Assembly (NCBI GenBank): GCA_963751795.1
Contig: CAVVVI010000002.1
Coordinates: 896,050-960,049, forward strand
DNA length: 64,000 nt
Origin: BOG-908 sp963751795
Lineage (GTDB): Bacteria; Pseudomonadota; Alphaproteobacteria; Acetobacterales; Acetobacteraceae
Reading direction: 5' to 3'
Shown: piece after piece, positions 19,018 through 27,653 of the stretch
How the letters are laid out: every line of letters starts with the position of its first letter
Numbering within the stretch: the stretch's first letter is position 1
Position numbers and translations under genes: made by a program
Notes under the pieces: generated by a model
The model's input: the letters and a program-made list of their open reading frames with translations, nothing else
The model's database searches: none
Told to the model about the DNA's origin: nothing

Positions 19018-21057
19018 CTAGGAGACCAGGATGGCGGCCTGCCGGACCAGGCTGTCGGCGTAGGTGAACACCCGGTCGCGCCCGGCGCGCTTGGCGGCGT
19101 AGAGCGCCACGTCGGCTTGCGCCACGAGCTCGGCCGCCGGCCCGATGGCGCTGCGCACCGGCACGAATGCCTGCACGCCGGCGCTGATGGTGACCACGCC
19201 GTGCGCGCTGCCGCCATGCGGGATGGCCAGCGCGCGCACCGCCTCGGCAATGCGGTGGGCCAGCGCCAGCGCCGCGCCCTCGCTGCTGCCGGGCAGCAGC
19301 ACGGCGATCTCCTCGCCACCATAGCGCGCGCCGGTGTCGCTCGGCCCGGCGAGCAGCCCGGGGATGATGCCGGCAATGGCCTGCAGGCACACGTCGCCGG
19401 CCTGATGGCCGTAGATGTCGTTGAACTGCTTGAAGTGGTCCACGTCCAGCAGCACCAAGGCGAGCGCCGTCGAATCACGGGCGGCGCGGCTGAACGCGAT
19501 GTCCAGCGCACGATCGAACGAGCGCCGGTTCGCCAGCCCGGTCAGCGCGTCCTGCATGGCCATCGCTTCCAGCGCGCGGTTGGCGGCTTCCAGCGCCTGG
19601 TTGGCGGCTTCCACCCCGGCATGCGCCTCGCGCAGCGCCGCTTCGCTGCGTTTCTGTTCGGTGATGTCCATCACTACGCCGAACAGCGCCGTCACCCGGC
19701 CATGCTCGTCGGTCTGCGGCAGGCCGCGGCTGAGCACATGGCGCTCGCTGCCGTTGGGCCGATGCAGGCGGGCGGTGAACTCGTAGGGCCGGCCATCGGC
19801 CAAGGCTGCGCTCACCGCCTCGCGCACGAGCGCGCGGTCCTCGGCATGGTAGGCGGCCAGCGCGCTGCGCAGATCCAGGCTGCACCGGCGCGGATCGACG
19901 CCGTGGATGCGGTAGATCTCCTCGGACCACATCACCGACTGCGCCGCCGGCGCCCCGCCGCCGGTGACCTCGATGTGCCAATGGCCCACCTGCGCAATCT
20001 GCTCGGCCATTTCCAGCCAGCCATTCGCGCGCGCCAGCCCGGCTTCCGAGCGGGCCAGCTTGCCGTTTGTGGTGCGCAGCACCGCCTGCGCGCGCTCCTC
20101 CTCGCCGATCTTGCGGGCCAGCCTGCGCGCGAGCAGGGCGAGCGTGCCGAGCACGGCGCACAGGCCCAGCGCGTGCGCGCCGGCCGTCATCCACCAGCCG
20201 GCCAGCACGTCGGCCCGGCTGCGGCCCACCATCACCAAGGCGGGCGAGCCGGGTACGCGGTGATAGCTCGCAAACCGCATCAGCCGGTCCGCCTGGCTGA
20301 AATTCTCGAAACGCTCGCGGTCGCCAGGGCCGATGATGCGGGTGAACAGGTCGCTGGCCGAGACGTTGAAACCTTGGCCGCGCGGATCGGCCGGCCAACG
20401 GGCCAGGGCCACGCCATCGTTGCGCACCAGCAGCACCACGCCATGCCGCCCGGTATCGAAGCCCGCATAAAGGCGCGCGAAAAAATCGACATCGACGCTG
20501 GCCAGCACCATGCCGGCGAAGCTGCCATCCGGGTGATCCACCCGACGCGAGACGGTGAGCACCCAGGTGCCATCGACCGGGTCGCGCACCGGCCAGCCCA
20601 GCAGCGGGCCGCGTTCGGCCGTGGCCGCATGGTGGCGGAAGGCCGGCCGCTGCAGCACGGCGGCGGGCGCGGGCACGGTGGCGGCCGAGTTGACGATCGG
20701 CTGGCCGTGTTCGTCGATCACCACCAGGCGATGGACCATCGGCAGCGCCTCGGCCCGCAGCCGCAGCAATTGCGCCAGCCTGGCGCGCGCGGCCGGGCCG
20801 ACGCCGTCCCTCTCCACCCGCTCGCGCAGGCCAACGAGGATGGTGTCCATGGTCTGGAACACGCCATGCGCCTCGTCGGCCAGGGACCGCGACAGATTGG
20901 CGGCTTCGGATTGCGCCGTATCGATCGTCTGGCGATAGGCGGTCAGCAGGCTGAGCGCGTCGGCTGCCACCACTGCGGCCGCGGCAAGCACCACCAGCAG
21001 CAACAACCTGCTTTGCAGTCGGCCGAACGGCATGAGGGCCCAGAAACGATAAGGCAT
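19018..21057 (-). CDS. Membrane diguanylate cyclase with sensor and PAS domains
   Basis: A 679-residue protein expected to make cyclic di-GMP. A first membrane helix (about 17-38) and a second (about 292-312) bracket a periplasmic sensor that resembles dCache folds. A PAS domain (about 345-470) has AQVGHWHIEV and ends in FGVVMDITEQKRSEAAL. A coiled-coil linker repeats EAANQALEAANRALEAM before the GGDEF domain (about 500-670). The active loop is RYGGEEIAV (580-584): Gly-Gly-Glu-Glu is kept but the last residue is Ile rather than Phe. The allosteric RxxD site is replaced by GPSD (571-574), so product inhibition is probably absent. No EAL domain is present. It converges with the DsbD-like gene. 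Confidence 0.9.
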   Translation of the reverse strand: MPYRFWALMPFGRLQSRLLLLVVLAAAAVVAADALSLLTAYRQTIDTAQSEAANLSRSLADEAHGVFQTMDTILVGLRERVERDGVGPAARARLAQLLRLRAEALPMVHRLVVIDEHGQPIVNSAATVPAPAAVLQRPAFRHHAATAERGPLLGWPVRDPVDGTWVLTVSRRVDHPDGSFAGMVLASVDVDFFARLYAGFDTGRHGVVLLVRNDGVALARWPADPRGQGFNVSASDLFTRIIGPGDRERFENFSQADRLMRFASYHRVPGSPALVMVGRSRADVLAGWWMTAGAHALGLCAVLGTLALLARRLARKIGEEERAQAVLRTTNGKLARSEAGLARANGWLEMAEQIAQVGHWHIEVTGGGAPAAQSVMWSEEIYRIHGVDPRRCSLDLRSALAAYHAEDRALVREAVSAALADGRPYEFTARLHRPNGSERHVLSRGLPQTDEHGRVTALFGVVMDITEQKRSEAALREAHAGVEAANQALEAANRALEAMAMQDALTGLANRRSFDRALDIAFSRAARDSTALALVLLDVDHFKQFNDIYGHQAGDVCLQAIAGIIPGLLAGPSDTGARYGGEEIAVLLPGSSEGAALALAHRIAEAVRALAIPHGGSAHGVVTISAGVQAFVPVRSAIGPAAELVAQADVALYAAKRAGRDRVFTYADSLVRQAAILVS

Positions 21058-21168
21058 CGCGACGCTGCTACCCCGGGTTGCCGGCAGGTATGAACTGCCA
21101 CCCTACAGCGAAGGTGTTTCCAAAACCTAGTGAAACGAAGTCACACAGCCGCCCTAATCGGGTGGGCG

Positions 21169-22059
21169 TCAGTCGGGATCGTCCAGACCGATGGCGCGCA
21201 GCCGGGCGCGCTCCTCGTCCCAGCCCGAACGCTCCTTCACGTTGAGAAACAGATGCACCGTGCGGTCGAGCAGCTGGCCGAGATGGGACCGGGCCTTGGC
21301 GCCGATCTCGCGCACCCGCGCGCCGCCCTCGCCGATCAGGATCGCCTTCTGCCCGGCCCGCGCCACGTAGATGGTCGCGTCGATGCGCACCGAGCCGTCC
21401 GGGCGCTCGGTGAAGCTCTCGGTTTCCACCGTCGTGCCATAGGGCACCTCCTCGTGCGTCTGCAGGAAGATCTGCTCGCGCACGATCTCGGCCGCCAGCA
21501 GGCGGTCCGGCAGATCGGTGATCTCGTCGTCGGGGTAGAGATGCGGGCCTTCGGGGAGCGTGGCGGCAATGGCGTCCAGCAGCTCGCCTACGCCGTCGCC
21601 GTTCGCGGCGCTCACCATGTAGGTCTCCTCGGTGGGCACCAGCTCGGCCAGTTCGGCCGTCAGCGGCAGCAGGCGCAGGCGCGGCACCAGGTCCACCTTG
21701 TTGAGGATCAGCCACACGCGCCGGCCGCTGCCGCGCAGGCGGCCGGCAATGGCGCTCACCTGCTCGGTGACCCCGGCGCGGGCATCGACGAGCAGCAGCG
21801 TGAGGTCGGCATCCTCCGAGCCGGTCCAGGCGGCGTTGACCATGGCGCGGTCCAGCTTGCGCTTGGGCGCGAAGATGCCGGGCGTGTCCACCAGCAGGAT
21901 CTGCGCCGCGCCGCGCAGCAGGATGCCGAGCACGCGGAAGCGGGTGGTCTGCGCCTTCGGGCTGACGATGCTGAGCTTGGCGCCGGCCATGCGGTTGAGC
22001 AGGGTGGATTTGCCGGCGTTGGGCGCGCCGACGATGGCTACGAAGCCGCAGCGGGTCAC
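21169..22059 (-). CDS. era: GTPase Era
   Basis: Essential Ras-like GTPase that binds 16S rRNA in 30S maturation. The 296 residues contain G1 GAPNAGKST, G2 region KAQTTR, G3 DTPG, G4 NKVD, and a C-terminal KH domain with GEGGARVREIGAKARSHLGQLL. The frame stays open upstream to an ATG at 22095, but those 12 codons fall inside a repeat element, so I prefer GTG 22059 with AAGGA 5' of it. It is the third gene of lepB-rnc-era, the common proteobacterial order, separated from rnc by the repeat. Confidence 0.95.
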   Translation of the reverse strand: MTRCGFVAIVGAPNAGKSTLLNRMAGAKLSIVSPKAQTTRFRVLGILLRGAAQILLVDTPGIFAPKRKLDRAMVNAAWTGSEDADLTLLLVDARAGVTEQVSAIAGRLRGSGRRVWLILNKVDLVPRLRLLPLTAELAELVPTEETYMVSAANGDGVGELLDAIAATLPEGPHLYPDDEITDLPDRLLAAEIVREQIFLQTHEEVPYGTTVETESFTERPDGSVRIDATIYVARAGQKAILIGEGGARVREIGAKARSHLGQLLDRTVHLFLNVKERSGWDEERARLRAIGLDDPD

Positions 22060-22165
22060 GGGGGTGGATCCTTGGTTTTGGAGGAAGGAAGGCAAGTAGT
22101 CCTTTTTTGCAAAAAAGGACCAAAAAACTTTGGCTGCGCTGTCGCGGGGGTGGGTGGGGGACCGA
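22060..22165 (-). repeat. Intergenic hairpin repeat, copy 1 (rnc-era)
   Basis: AT-rich island in GC-rich DNA, read on the minus strand as GCAGCCAAAGTTTTTTGG, then a perfect 22-base palindrome at 22099-22120 (GTCCTTTTTTG and its reverse complement), then CTTGCCTTCCTTCC. The same order of blocks occurs in copy 2 at 34017-34093. It fills the rnc-era spacer. Confidence 0.65.
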
Positions 22166-22170
22166 CGCGT

Positions 22171-22944
22171 TTATGGTTTTTGCAGCTGCACCAGCAGCGC
22201 TTCGGCGGCGGCGCGCTCGGCCATGCGTTTCGTGCTGCCGCTTCCCGTGCCTGCCTTGCCAAGCGCCGACACGGTTACGACGAAATCCGGCGCGTGCGAC
22301 GGGCCTACGCTGGAGAGGAGCTTGTATTCGGGCAGCGCCGTGCCGCGCGCCAGCGCGCGTTCCTGCAGCGTGGTCTTGGGGTCTTTCGGCGGCTGCATCT
22401 GCGTGTCCATCAGCGGCGCCCAGGTGGCGCGCACGAAGCGCCGTGCCGGATCCAGCCCGCCATCGAGGAACAGCGCGCCCAGCGTCGCCTCCATCGCATC
22501 GGCCAGCACGGTGGACAGACGGCCGACGCCGGCGATCGCCTCGTTGGCGCCGAGGGTCAGAAGCTCGGCCAGGCCGATGCGCTCGGCGGCGGCCGCCACC
22601 GTCTCGCGCGAGACCAGGTGTGCCATGCGCAGGCCGAGCTGGCCTTCCTGCTCGGCCGGGTAGCGTTCGGCCAGCCATTCCGCCATCACCAGGCCCAGCA
22701 CGCGGTCGCCCACGAATTCCAGCCGCTCGTTGCTGCCGGCGCCCGTGCTGCGCGCGGTGCGGCGGCCGCCGCCGGCGCGGGTGCGGTCGCCCATGGCGGA
22801 GCGGTGGGTGAGGGCTTCGGCCAGCAGGCTTCGGCGGGCGAAACAATGGCCCAGCAGGTGCTCGGCCGCCGCGATGCGGTGGGCGAGCCGGGCATCGGCG
22901 CGGTCGGGCGGATCGCGGGTAACGGGCGGCTGGCCGGCGATCAA
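22171..22944 (-). CDS. rnc: Ribonuclease III
   Basis: Double-strand-specific endoribonuclease for rRNA and mRNA processing. The signature NERLEFVGDRVLGLVMAEWL holds the metal-binding acidic residues; the second acidic pair lies in VLADAMEATLGALFLDGG. The C-terminal dsRNA-binding domain ends with STKRMAERAAAEALL. I chose TTG 22944 (LIAGQPPV), which overlaps the lepB stop as TTGA and has AAGG seven bases ahead; an ATG at 23007 would extend 21 codons into lepB. With the TTG the protein has 257 residues, a normal length. A Gly/Arg-rich insertion (about residues 55-70) before the NERLEF motif is unusual. Confidence 0.93.
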   Translation of the reverse strand: MIAGQPPVTRDPPDRADARLAHRIAAAEHLLGHCFARRSLLAEALTHRSAMGDRTRAGGGRRTARSTGAGSNERLEFVGDRVLGLVMAEWLAERYPAEQEGQLGLRMAHLVSRETVAAAAERIGLAELLTLGANEAIAGVGRLSTVLADAMEATLGALFLDGGLDPARRFVRATWAPLMDTQMQPPKDPKTTLQERALARGTALPEYKLLSSVGPSHAPDFVVTVSALGKAGTGSGSTKRMAERAAAEALLVQLQKP

Positions 22945-23759
22945 CCCACGCCTTGCAGCAGCCGCCGCCAGCGCACTTCCATCGGCCACTGCCACACCTG
23001 CCACCACGGGTGCTCGGCATCGAAGCTGAAGAAGATGAATTGCGCGCGGCCGATGACGTTCTCGAGCGGCACGAAGCCCAGCCCGTCAACGATGAAGCGG
23101 CTATCGGCCGAGTTGTCGCGGTTGTCGCCCATCATGAACAGATGGCCGTCGGGCACCACGTATTCGTCGGTGTTGTTGGGGTCCAGCTCGCCGATCATGT
23201 TGTGCTCGTCATCGGCGAACGTCTTGAGCAGATGGTGCTTCGGCCCGCCGGGCAGCGCCTCGAGATATTCCTTGCTCGCGATGCGCGTGCCGTTCTCGTC
23301 GGAGGAGGCGGCGTAATCGCCTTCCAGCGTGCGCGGCACCTCGGTGCCGTTGATGTAGAGGTGGCCGAGCTTGACCTGGATGTGGTCCCCGGGAAGGCCG
23401 ATCACCCGCTTGATCCAGTCTTCGCTGGTGTTGCGGGTGTTGCGGAACACCACCACGTCGCCGCGATGTGGGTAGCTGCCGAAGATGCGGCCGGAGAACA
23501 GATTGGGCGAGAACGGCAGCGAATAGTGCGAGTAGCCGTAGCTGTATTTGCTGACGAATACGAAGTCGCCGATCAGCAGCGTCGGGATCATCGAGCCGCT
23601 GGGGATGTTGAACGGCTCGAACGCGACGGTGCGGATGCCCATGGCAATCAGCACGGCATAGACGAGGGTCCGCACCGTCTCGCCGATGCCGCCGGCGGCG
23701 GGCCGCGCGGCCTGCGCGGACGGCTTCTTGGCGATGGTGTTTTTCTGGCTGAGAGACAT
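22941..23759 (-). CDS. lepB: Signal peptidase I
   Basis: Inner-membrane serine protease that removes signal peptides. The 272-residue protein has one predicted membrane helix (about 28-46), then the catalytic Ser56 in IPSGSMIPTL and Lys117 in WIKRVIGLPGD, forming the Ser/Lys dyad, and box E GDNRDNSADSR. The start MSLSQKNTIAKK is preceded 29 bases upstream by a good -10. It is first gene of lepB-rnc-era and overlaps rnc by four bases under the chosen rnc start. Confidence 0.96.
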   Translation of the reverse strand: MSLSQKNTIAKKPSAQAARPAAGGIGETVRTLVYAVLIAMGIRTVAFEPFNIPSGSMIPTLLIGDFVFVSKYSYGYSHYSLPFSPNLFSGRIFGSYPHRGDVVVFRNTRNTSEDWIKRVIGLPGDHIQVKLGHLYINGTEVPRTLEGDYAASSDENGTRIASKEYLEALPGGPKHHLLKTFADDEHNMIGELDPNNTDEYVVPDGHLFMMGDNRDNSADSRFIVDGLGFVPLENVIGRAQFIFFSFDAEHPWWQVWQWPMEVRWRRLLQGVG

Positions 23760-23787
23760 GGGGTGGCGGAGCCTCTGGCGAGCGCGC

Positions 23788-23817
23788 GTTAGAACCGGGC
23801 AAGGCCGCCCGTGTCAA
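23788..23817 (-). promoter_or_regulatory. Likely sigma-70-type promoter of lepB-rnc-era
   Basis: On the minus strand TTGACA (23812-23817) is followed after 18 bases by TCTAAC (23788-23793), placing a start site about 22 bases ahead of the lepB ATG. The -35 is perfect, the -10 matches four of six. Confidence 0.5.
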
Positions 23818-23845
23818 GGAAAGCCGCGCCCGCGGCGCCGGCGGG

Positions 23846-25654
23846 CTACTCGCCGCTCAGATCCCGCCGCCGCCGCTCGAGCTCCTCGCTGTAGCGCCGC
23901 AGCGCATATTGTTCGGTCAGCAGGCCCAGCACGCGCAGCGTATCTGTCCCGTCCACCACGGCCAAGGCATCGGCCTCGGCGGTTTCGAACAGGGCAGCGG
24001 CCTCGCGCACCGTCATCTGCGGCGTCAGCACCGCGCTCGTGTGGTGCAGCATGTCGCCCACCCGGGCGGCATCCGTCTCGGGGGCGTGGGCGTCGGCCAC
24101 CCAGATGATGCCGGCGTAGCGGTCGGCTTCGTCGATCGCGATGACGCGGGTGACCGAGCCCAGCGGGTATTGCCGGCGGAAGGCGGCCAGCGTGGTGGCG
24201 GTGCCGACCGGGCGCACGTCCGGCCGCATCATCCGGCCCACGGTGAGGTTGCGGATCCAGCCGACATCGACGGCCGAGCGGATGCTCTCGCCGCGCAGGT
24301 GGAAACGCCAGGTGGCGAACGAGTAGCCGAAGGTGCGCCGTACCGTCAGCGAGGAGACGACGGCGGCGGCCAGGACCGCCACGGTCAGCGGCAGGCTGCC
24401 GGTGCTCTCGAGGGCTAGAAAGGTCATGGTCAGCGGCCCGCCGACGATGGCGACCGCCAGGCCGCTCATGCCGATCAGCCCGTATGCCGCATCCGGGAAG
24501 ACGGGGATCGGCCAGACCAGGAGCATGATGGCGGCGAACGCCTTGCCCAGCATGGCGCCCAGGAACAGCGAGGCGAAGAACAGCCCGCCGCGGAAACCCG
24601 AGCCGAGGGAGATGGCCGAGGCCACCGATTTGAGCGCGAGCAGGGTCAGCAGCGTGGCGAGCGGCAACTCCGCCGTCAGGCTGCCGCGCAGTGCGCCGTG
24701 GCCGGCCGAGAGCACCGCCGGCGTGGCGCAGGCCAGCCCGCCCAGGATCAGGCCGCCGATCGCCGGGCGAAGCCAGGCCGGCACGCGGCTGCGGCTGAAC
24801 GCCGTCTCGGTCAGCGTGACTCCATACATGATTGCGATACCGGTGGCCGCGCACAGGATGCCGAGCAGCAGCACGGGCAGGAAATCCACCGTCGTCATGC
24901 CGGGCGGGGTTGGAATGTCGTAGCCGGGCTCGTCGCCCAGGATCAGCCGCTGCACCATCACCGCGCTGATGGAGGCGGCGACCACCGGCGCCAGGCTGAT
25001 CAGCGAGTAGGTGCCGATGACCAGCTCGAACGCATAAAAGGCGCCGGTGAGCGGCGCGTTGAACGCGCTGGCGATGGCGGCGGCCGCCCCGCAGCCCACC
25101 AGCAGCCGCAGATCCGCCCGCCGCACGCGGAAGGCGCGCCCCAGGCGGGAGCCGACGGCGGCGCCGATCTGCGTGTAGCCGGCTTCCAGCCCCACCGAGG
25201 CACCGACGCCGTTGCTGAGCAGTGTCTGGGCCACCACGGCCAGGCTGTCTTTCAGCGACATCTTGCCGCCGTACAGCGCGTTGGCCTCAATGGGATCGAC
25301 GGTGCGGCGCGGTGCCCAGCGGGCCAAGGCGAAGGTGAGCAGGCCCATGCCCAGCCCACCCAGGCCGGGTACCGCCACCGCCCGCCAGGGGGCGAGGCTG
25401 ATCTGTGCCGAAAGGCGCTGCCCCGGCGCGAGCCCGTACAGCAGCTCGTGGGCCAACTGGGTGGATTGGTTCATGGCCACCACCAGCAGGCCCGCGGCGA
25501 TGCCCAGAACCGAGGCGAGGACGACCAGGAAGATCTCGTCGGCGCGCACCAGGGCGCGCAGCGATTTCGGCGCCTGCAGCGCCATGCTGGCCAGGCTGCG
25601 GCGCCGGCGCAGGCCGGGCAATGCGAGGGCGGGCTGCTTGGATTGCGGTGGCAT
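23846..25654 (-). CDS. ClC-family chloride channel/transporter with CBS domains
   Basis: A 602-residue ClC protein: about ten or more hydrophobic helices from residue 38 to 455, then two CBS domains (about 475-600) that usually bind adenine nucleotides. The gating Glu of the GREGP motif is present as Glu157 in GLEAGYTQIG, which favours proton-coupled exchange or normal gating; the later motif reads GSGFRGGLFFASLFLG. I chose ATG 25654 (MPPQSK); the frame continues upstream without support. It is transcribed towards lepB but is separated from it by 86 bases holding the lepB promoter. Transported ion is presumed chloride but cannot be read from sequence. Confidence 0.88.
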   Translation of the reverse strand: MPPQSKQPALALPGLRRRRSLASMALQAPKSLRALVRADEIFLVVLASVLGIAAGLLVVAMNQSTQLAHELLYGLAPGQRLSAQISLAPWRAVAVPGLGGLGMGLLTFALARWAPRRTVDPIEANALYGGKMSLKDSLAVVAQTLLSNGVGASVGLEAGYTQIGAAVGSRLGRAFRVRRADLRLLVGCGAAAAIASAFNAPLTGAFYAFELVIGTYSLISLAPVVAASISAVMVQRLILGDEPGYDIPTPPGMTTVDFLPVLLLGILCAATGIAIMYGVTLTETAFSRSRVPAWLRPAIGGLILGGLACATPAVLSAGHGALRGSLTAELPLATLLTLLALKSVASAISLGSGFRGGLFFASLFLGAMLGKAFAAIMLLVWPIPVFPDAAYGLIGMSGLAVAIVGGPLTMTFLALESTGSLPLTVAVLAAAVVSSLTVRRTFGYSFATWRFHLRGESIRSAVDVGWIRNLTVGRMMRPDVRPVGTATTLAAFRRQYPLGSVTRVIAIDEADRYAGIIWVADAHAPETDAARVGDMLHHTSAVLTPQMTVREAAALFETAEADALAVVDGTDTLRVLGLLTEQYALRRYSEELERRRRDLSGE

Positions 25655-25754
25655 GGCGAACACCCTGGCCGGGCGGGCCGGCGTTCCTTGTGCTACGCCG
25701 CTGCCGCAGAGTCCCACAACATCGGCTTGGGGCGCGCGTGCAGGGAGCGATGCA

Positions 25755-26768
25755 ATGACGATTCCGCCGACCATGCGGCAGGTGACAGTCAGCGGCGCCG
25801 GCGGGCCCGAGGTGATGCGGGTGGCCGAGGCGCCGGTGCCGCAGCCGCGCGCCGGCGAGGTGCTGCTGCGCGTGGCCGCCGCCGGCGTGAACCGCCCCGA
25901 CGTGGCGCAGCGCAGCGGCAGTTATCCGCCGCCGCCCGATGCCAGCCCGGTGCTGGGGTTGGAGGTGGCAGGCACCGTGGCGGCCCTGGGCGAGGGCGTG
26001 GCCGGATTGCGCGTGGGCGATGCGGTGTGCGCGCTCGTCAATGGCGGCGGCTACGCGGAGTATTGCGTGGCGCCCGCGGGCCAGTGCCTGCCCTGGCCGG
26101 CGGGCTACGACGCGGTTCGGGCCGCGGCACTGCCGGAGACGTTCTCTACCGTGTGGGCCAATCTGTTCGGCCCCAACCTGCCCAGCGGCGGCCATTTGGT
26201 GGCCGGGCAGAGCGTGCTGATTCATGGCGGCAGCAGCGGCATCGGCACCACCGCCATCCAGCTGGCGCGTGCCTTCGGCGCCCGCGTGTTCGTCACTGCC
26301 GGCTCGGCCGAGAAATGCGCGGCCTGCACGGCGCTGGGCGCCGAGGCGGCGATCGATTACCGGCGCGAGGATTTCGTGGCCCGCGTGCTGGCGCTGACCG
26401 AGGGGCGCGGGGTGGATGTGGTGCTCGACATGGTTGCCGGCAGCTATCTGTCGCGCAACACGCAGGTGCTGGCGCGGGACGGGCGGCTGGTGGTGATCGC
26501 CGTGCAGGGCGGCATGCGCGATCCGGAGTTCAATATCGCGCTAGTGATGCTGAAGCGGCTGGTGATCACCGGTTCCACCCTGCGGCCGCGCACGGCGGCG
26601 GAAAAGGCGGCCATCGCGCGCGAGTTGCAGGCCCACGTATGGCCGCTGCTCGATGCCGGCACCTGCAAGCCGGTGGTGCACGCCACCTTCGGGCTGGCGC
26701 AGGTGGCCGACGCGCATCGGCTGATGGAGAGCAGCGCGCATATCGGCAAGATCGTGCTGACCCTGTAG
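25755..26768 (+). CDS. NAD(P)H:quinone oxidoreductase, zinc-free MDR family
   Basis: A 337-residue medium-chain reductase of the quinone oxidoreductase/PIG3 type. It shows the GroES-like N-terminal domain (GEVLLRVAAAGVNRPDVAQR, GLEVAGTV) and the Rossmann motif IHGGSSGIGTTAIQLARA with AxGxxG-like spacing; catalytic zinc ligands of alcohol dehydrogenases are missing. ATG 25755 has GGGAG (25743-25747) ahead. It is divergent from the ClC gene and 13 bases ahead of the esterase gene, so these two are probably an operon. Exact substrate is unknown; quinones are the usual family assignment. Confidence 0.9.
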   Translation: MTIPPTMRQVTVSGAGGPEVMRVAEAPVPQPRAGEVLLRVAAAGVNRPDVAQRSGSYPPPPDASPVLGLEVAGTVAALGEGVAGLRVGDAVCALVNGGGYAEYCVAPAGQCLPWPAGYDAVRAAALPETFSTVWANLFGPNLPSGGHLVAGQSVLIHGGSSGIGTTAIQLARAFGARVFVTAGSAEKCAACTALGAEAAIDYRREDFVARVLALTEGRGVDVVLDMVAGSYLSRNTQVLARDGRLVVIAVQGGMRDPEFNIALVMLKRLVITGSTLRPRTAAEKAAIARELQAHVWPLLDAGTCKPVVHATFGLAQVADAHRLMESSAHIGKIVLTL

Positions 26769-26781
26769 GGCAGGGCTGCCC

Positions 26782-27555
26782 ATGCTGCTGCATGCCCAGG
26801 AGAGCGGCCGAGGGCCGACGGTCTGCCTGCTGCACGGCCTGTTCGGCCGGGCGCAGAATCTGGGTGCCCTGGCGCGGCGCCTTGCCGCCAGCCACCGCGT
26901 GATCGCGCTGGATCTGCGTAACCACGGCGCCAGCCCGCATGCGGCCGGCATGGCTTACGCCACCATGGCCGAGGATGTGTTCGCCACCCTGGCCGCGATG
27001 GCGGCGCTGCCTTGCGCGGTGCTCGGCCATTCGATGGGCGGCAAGGTGGCGATGGTGATGGCGCTGAGCCAGCCGCCGCTGGTGCGCCGGCTGGTGGTGG
27101 CCGACATCGCGCCGGTCGCCTACGCCCACCACAACGCTGGCGTGGCCGCTGCCCTGCAGGCTTTGCAGCTGACGCCGGGGCTGGACCGGCGGCGTGCGGA
27201 CCTGGCACTCGCTGCCGCGGTGCCCGACCCCGGCGTGCGCGGCTTCCTGCTGCAGAACCTGGCGTTCGGCGCTGTACCGGCGTGGAAGATCGGCCTCGAT
27301 GCCATCGCGGCCGGCATGGCCGAGATCGAGGGCTGGCCGCCGGCGATGGAAACGCGGCACTACCCCGGCCCGGCGCTGTTCGTGGCCGGCGGCGCTTCGG
27401 ACTACGTGACGCTGGCCGGCAGCGCGGCGATCGCCCGGCAGTTTCCGGCGGCCCGCGTGCAGGTGCTTCCCGGCGCAGGGCATTGGCTGCATGCCGAGCA
27501 GCCCGAAGCGTTTGCGGCCGCGGTGGTGCCGTTCGTGGACGAGGACGCGCCGTAG
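26782..27555 (+). CDS. Alpha/beta hydrolase, YbfF-like esterase
   Basis: A 257-residue cytosolic alpha/beta hydrolase. HGLFGRAQN (oxyanion region), LDLRNHGASPH, the nucleophile elbow GHSMGGKVAM and the C-terminal GAGHWLHAEQP (catalytic His) are the typical YbfF-family landmarks. No signal peptide. It follows the quinone oxidoreductase by 13 bases. Substrate unknown; family members act on short acyl esters and thioesters. Confidence 0.88.
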   Translation: MLLHAQESGRGPTVCLLHGLFGRAQNLGALARRLAASHRVIALDLRNHGASPHAAGMAYATMAEDVFATLAAMAALPCAVLGHSMGGKVAMVMALSQPPLVRRLVVADIAPVAYAHHNAGVAAALQALQLTPGLDRRRADLALAAAVPDPGVRGFLLQNLAFGAVPAWKIGLDAIAAGMAEIEGWPPAMETRHYPGPALFVAGGASDYVTLAGSAAIARQFPAARVQVLPGAGHWLHAEQPEAFAAAVVPFVDEDAP

Positions 27556-27653
27556 GCAGCGCACCGCCCAGCCGTAAACCGTCTGTCCATCATCGCTGCG
27601 TACACTTGCGCTCGCCGGTCGATCCTGCCGGTCAGTTGCAATTGAGGCAGCTC

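Noticed and set aside
19565..19615. Short tandem DNA repeat in the diguanylate cyclase gene
   Set aside because: It encodes the repeated coiled-coil heptads EAANQALEAANRALEA of the linker before the GGDEF domain and needs no other explanation.
21058..21168. Possible c-di-GMP riboswitch in front of the diguanylate cyclase
   Set aside because: The spacer contains GGAAAC- and GGGTGGC-like pieces, but the GEMM-I core order and the conserved tetraloop/receptor do not fit.
22060..22095. Longer Era N-terminus from ATG 22095
   Set aside because: Those codons lie within the intergenic repeat and add no conserved residues; GTG 22059 fits the family length.
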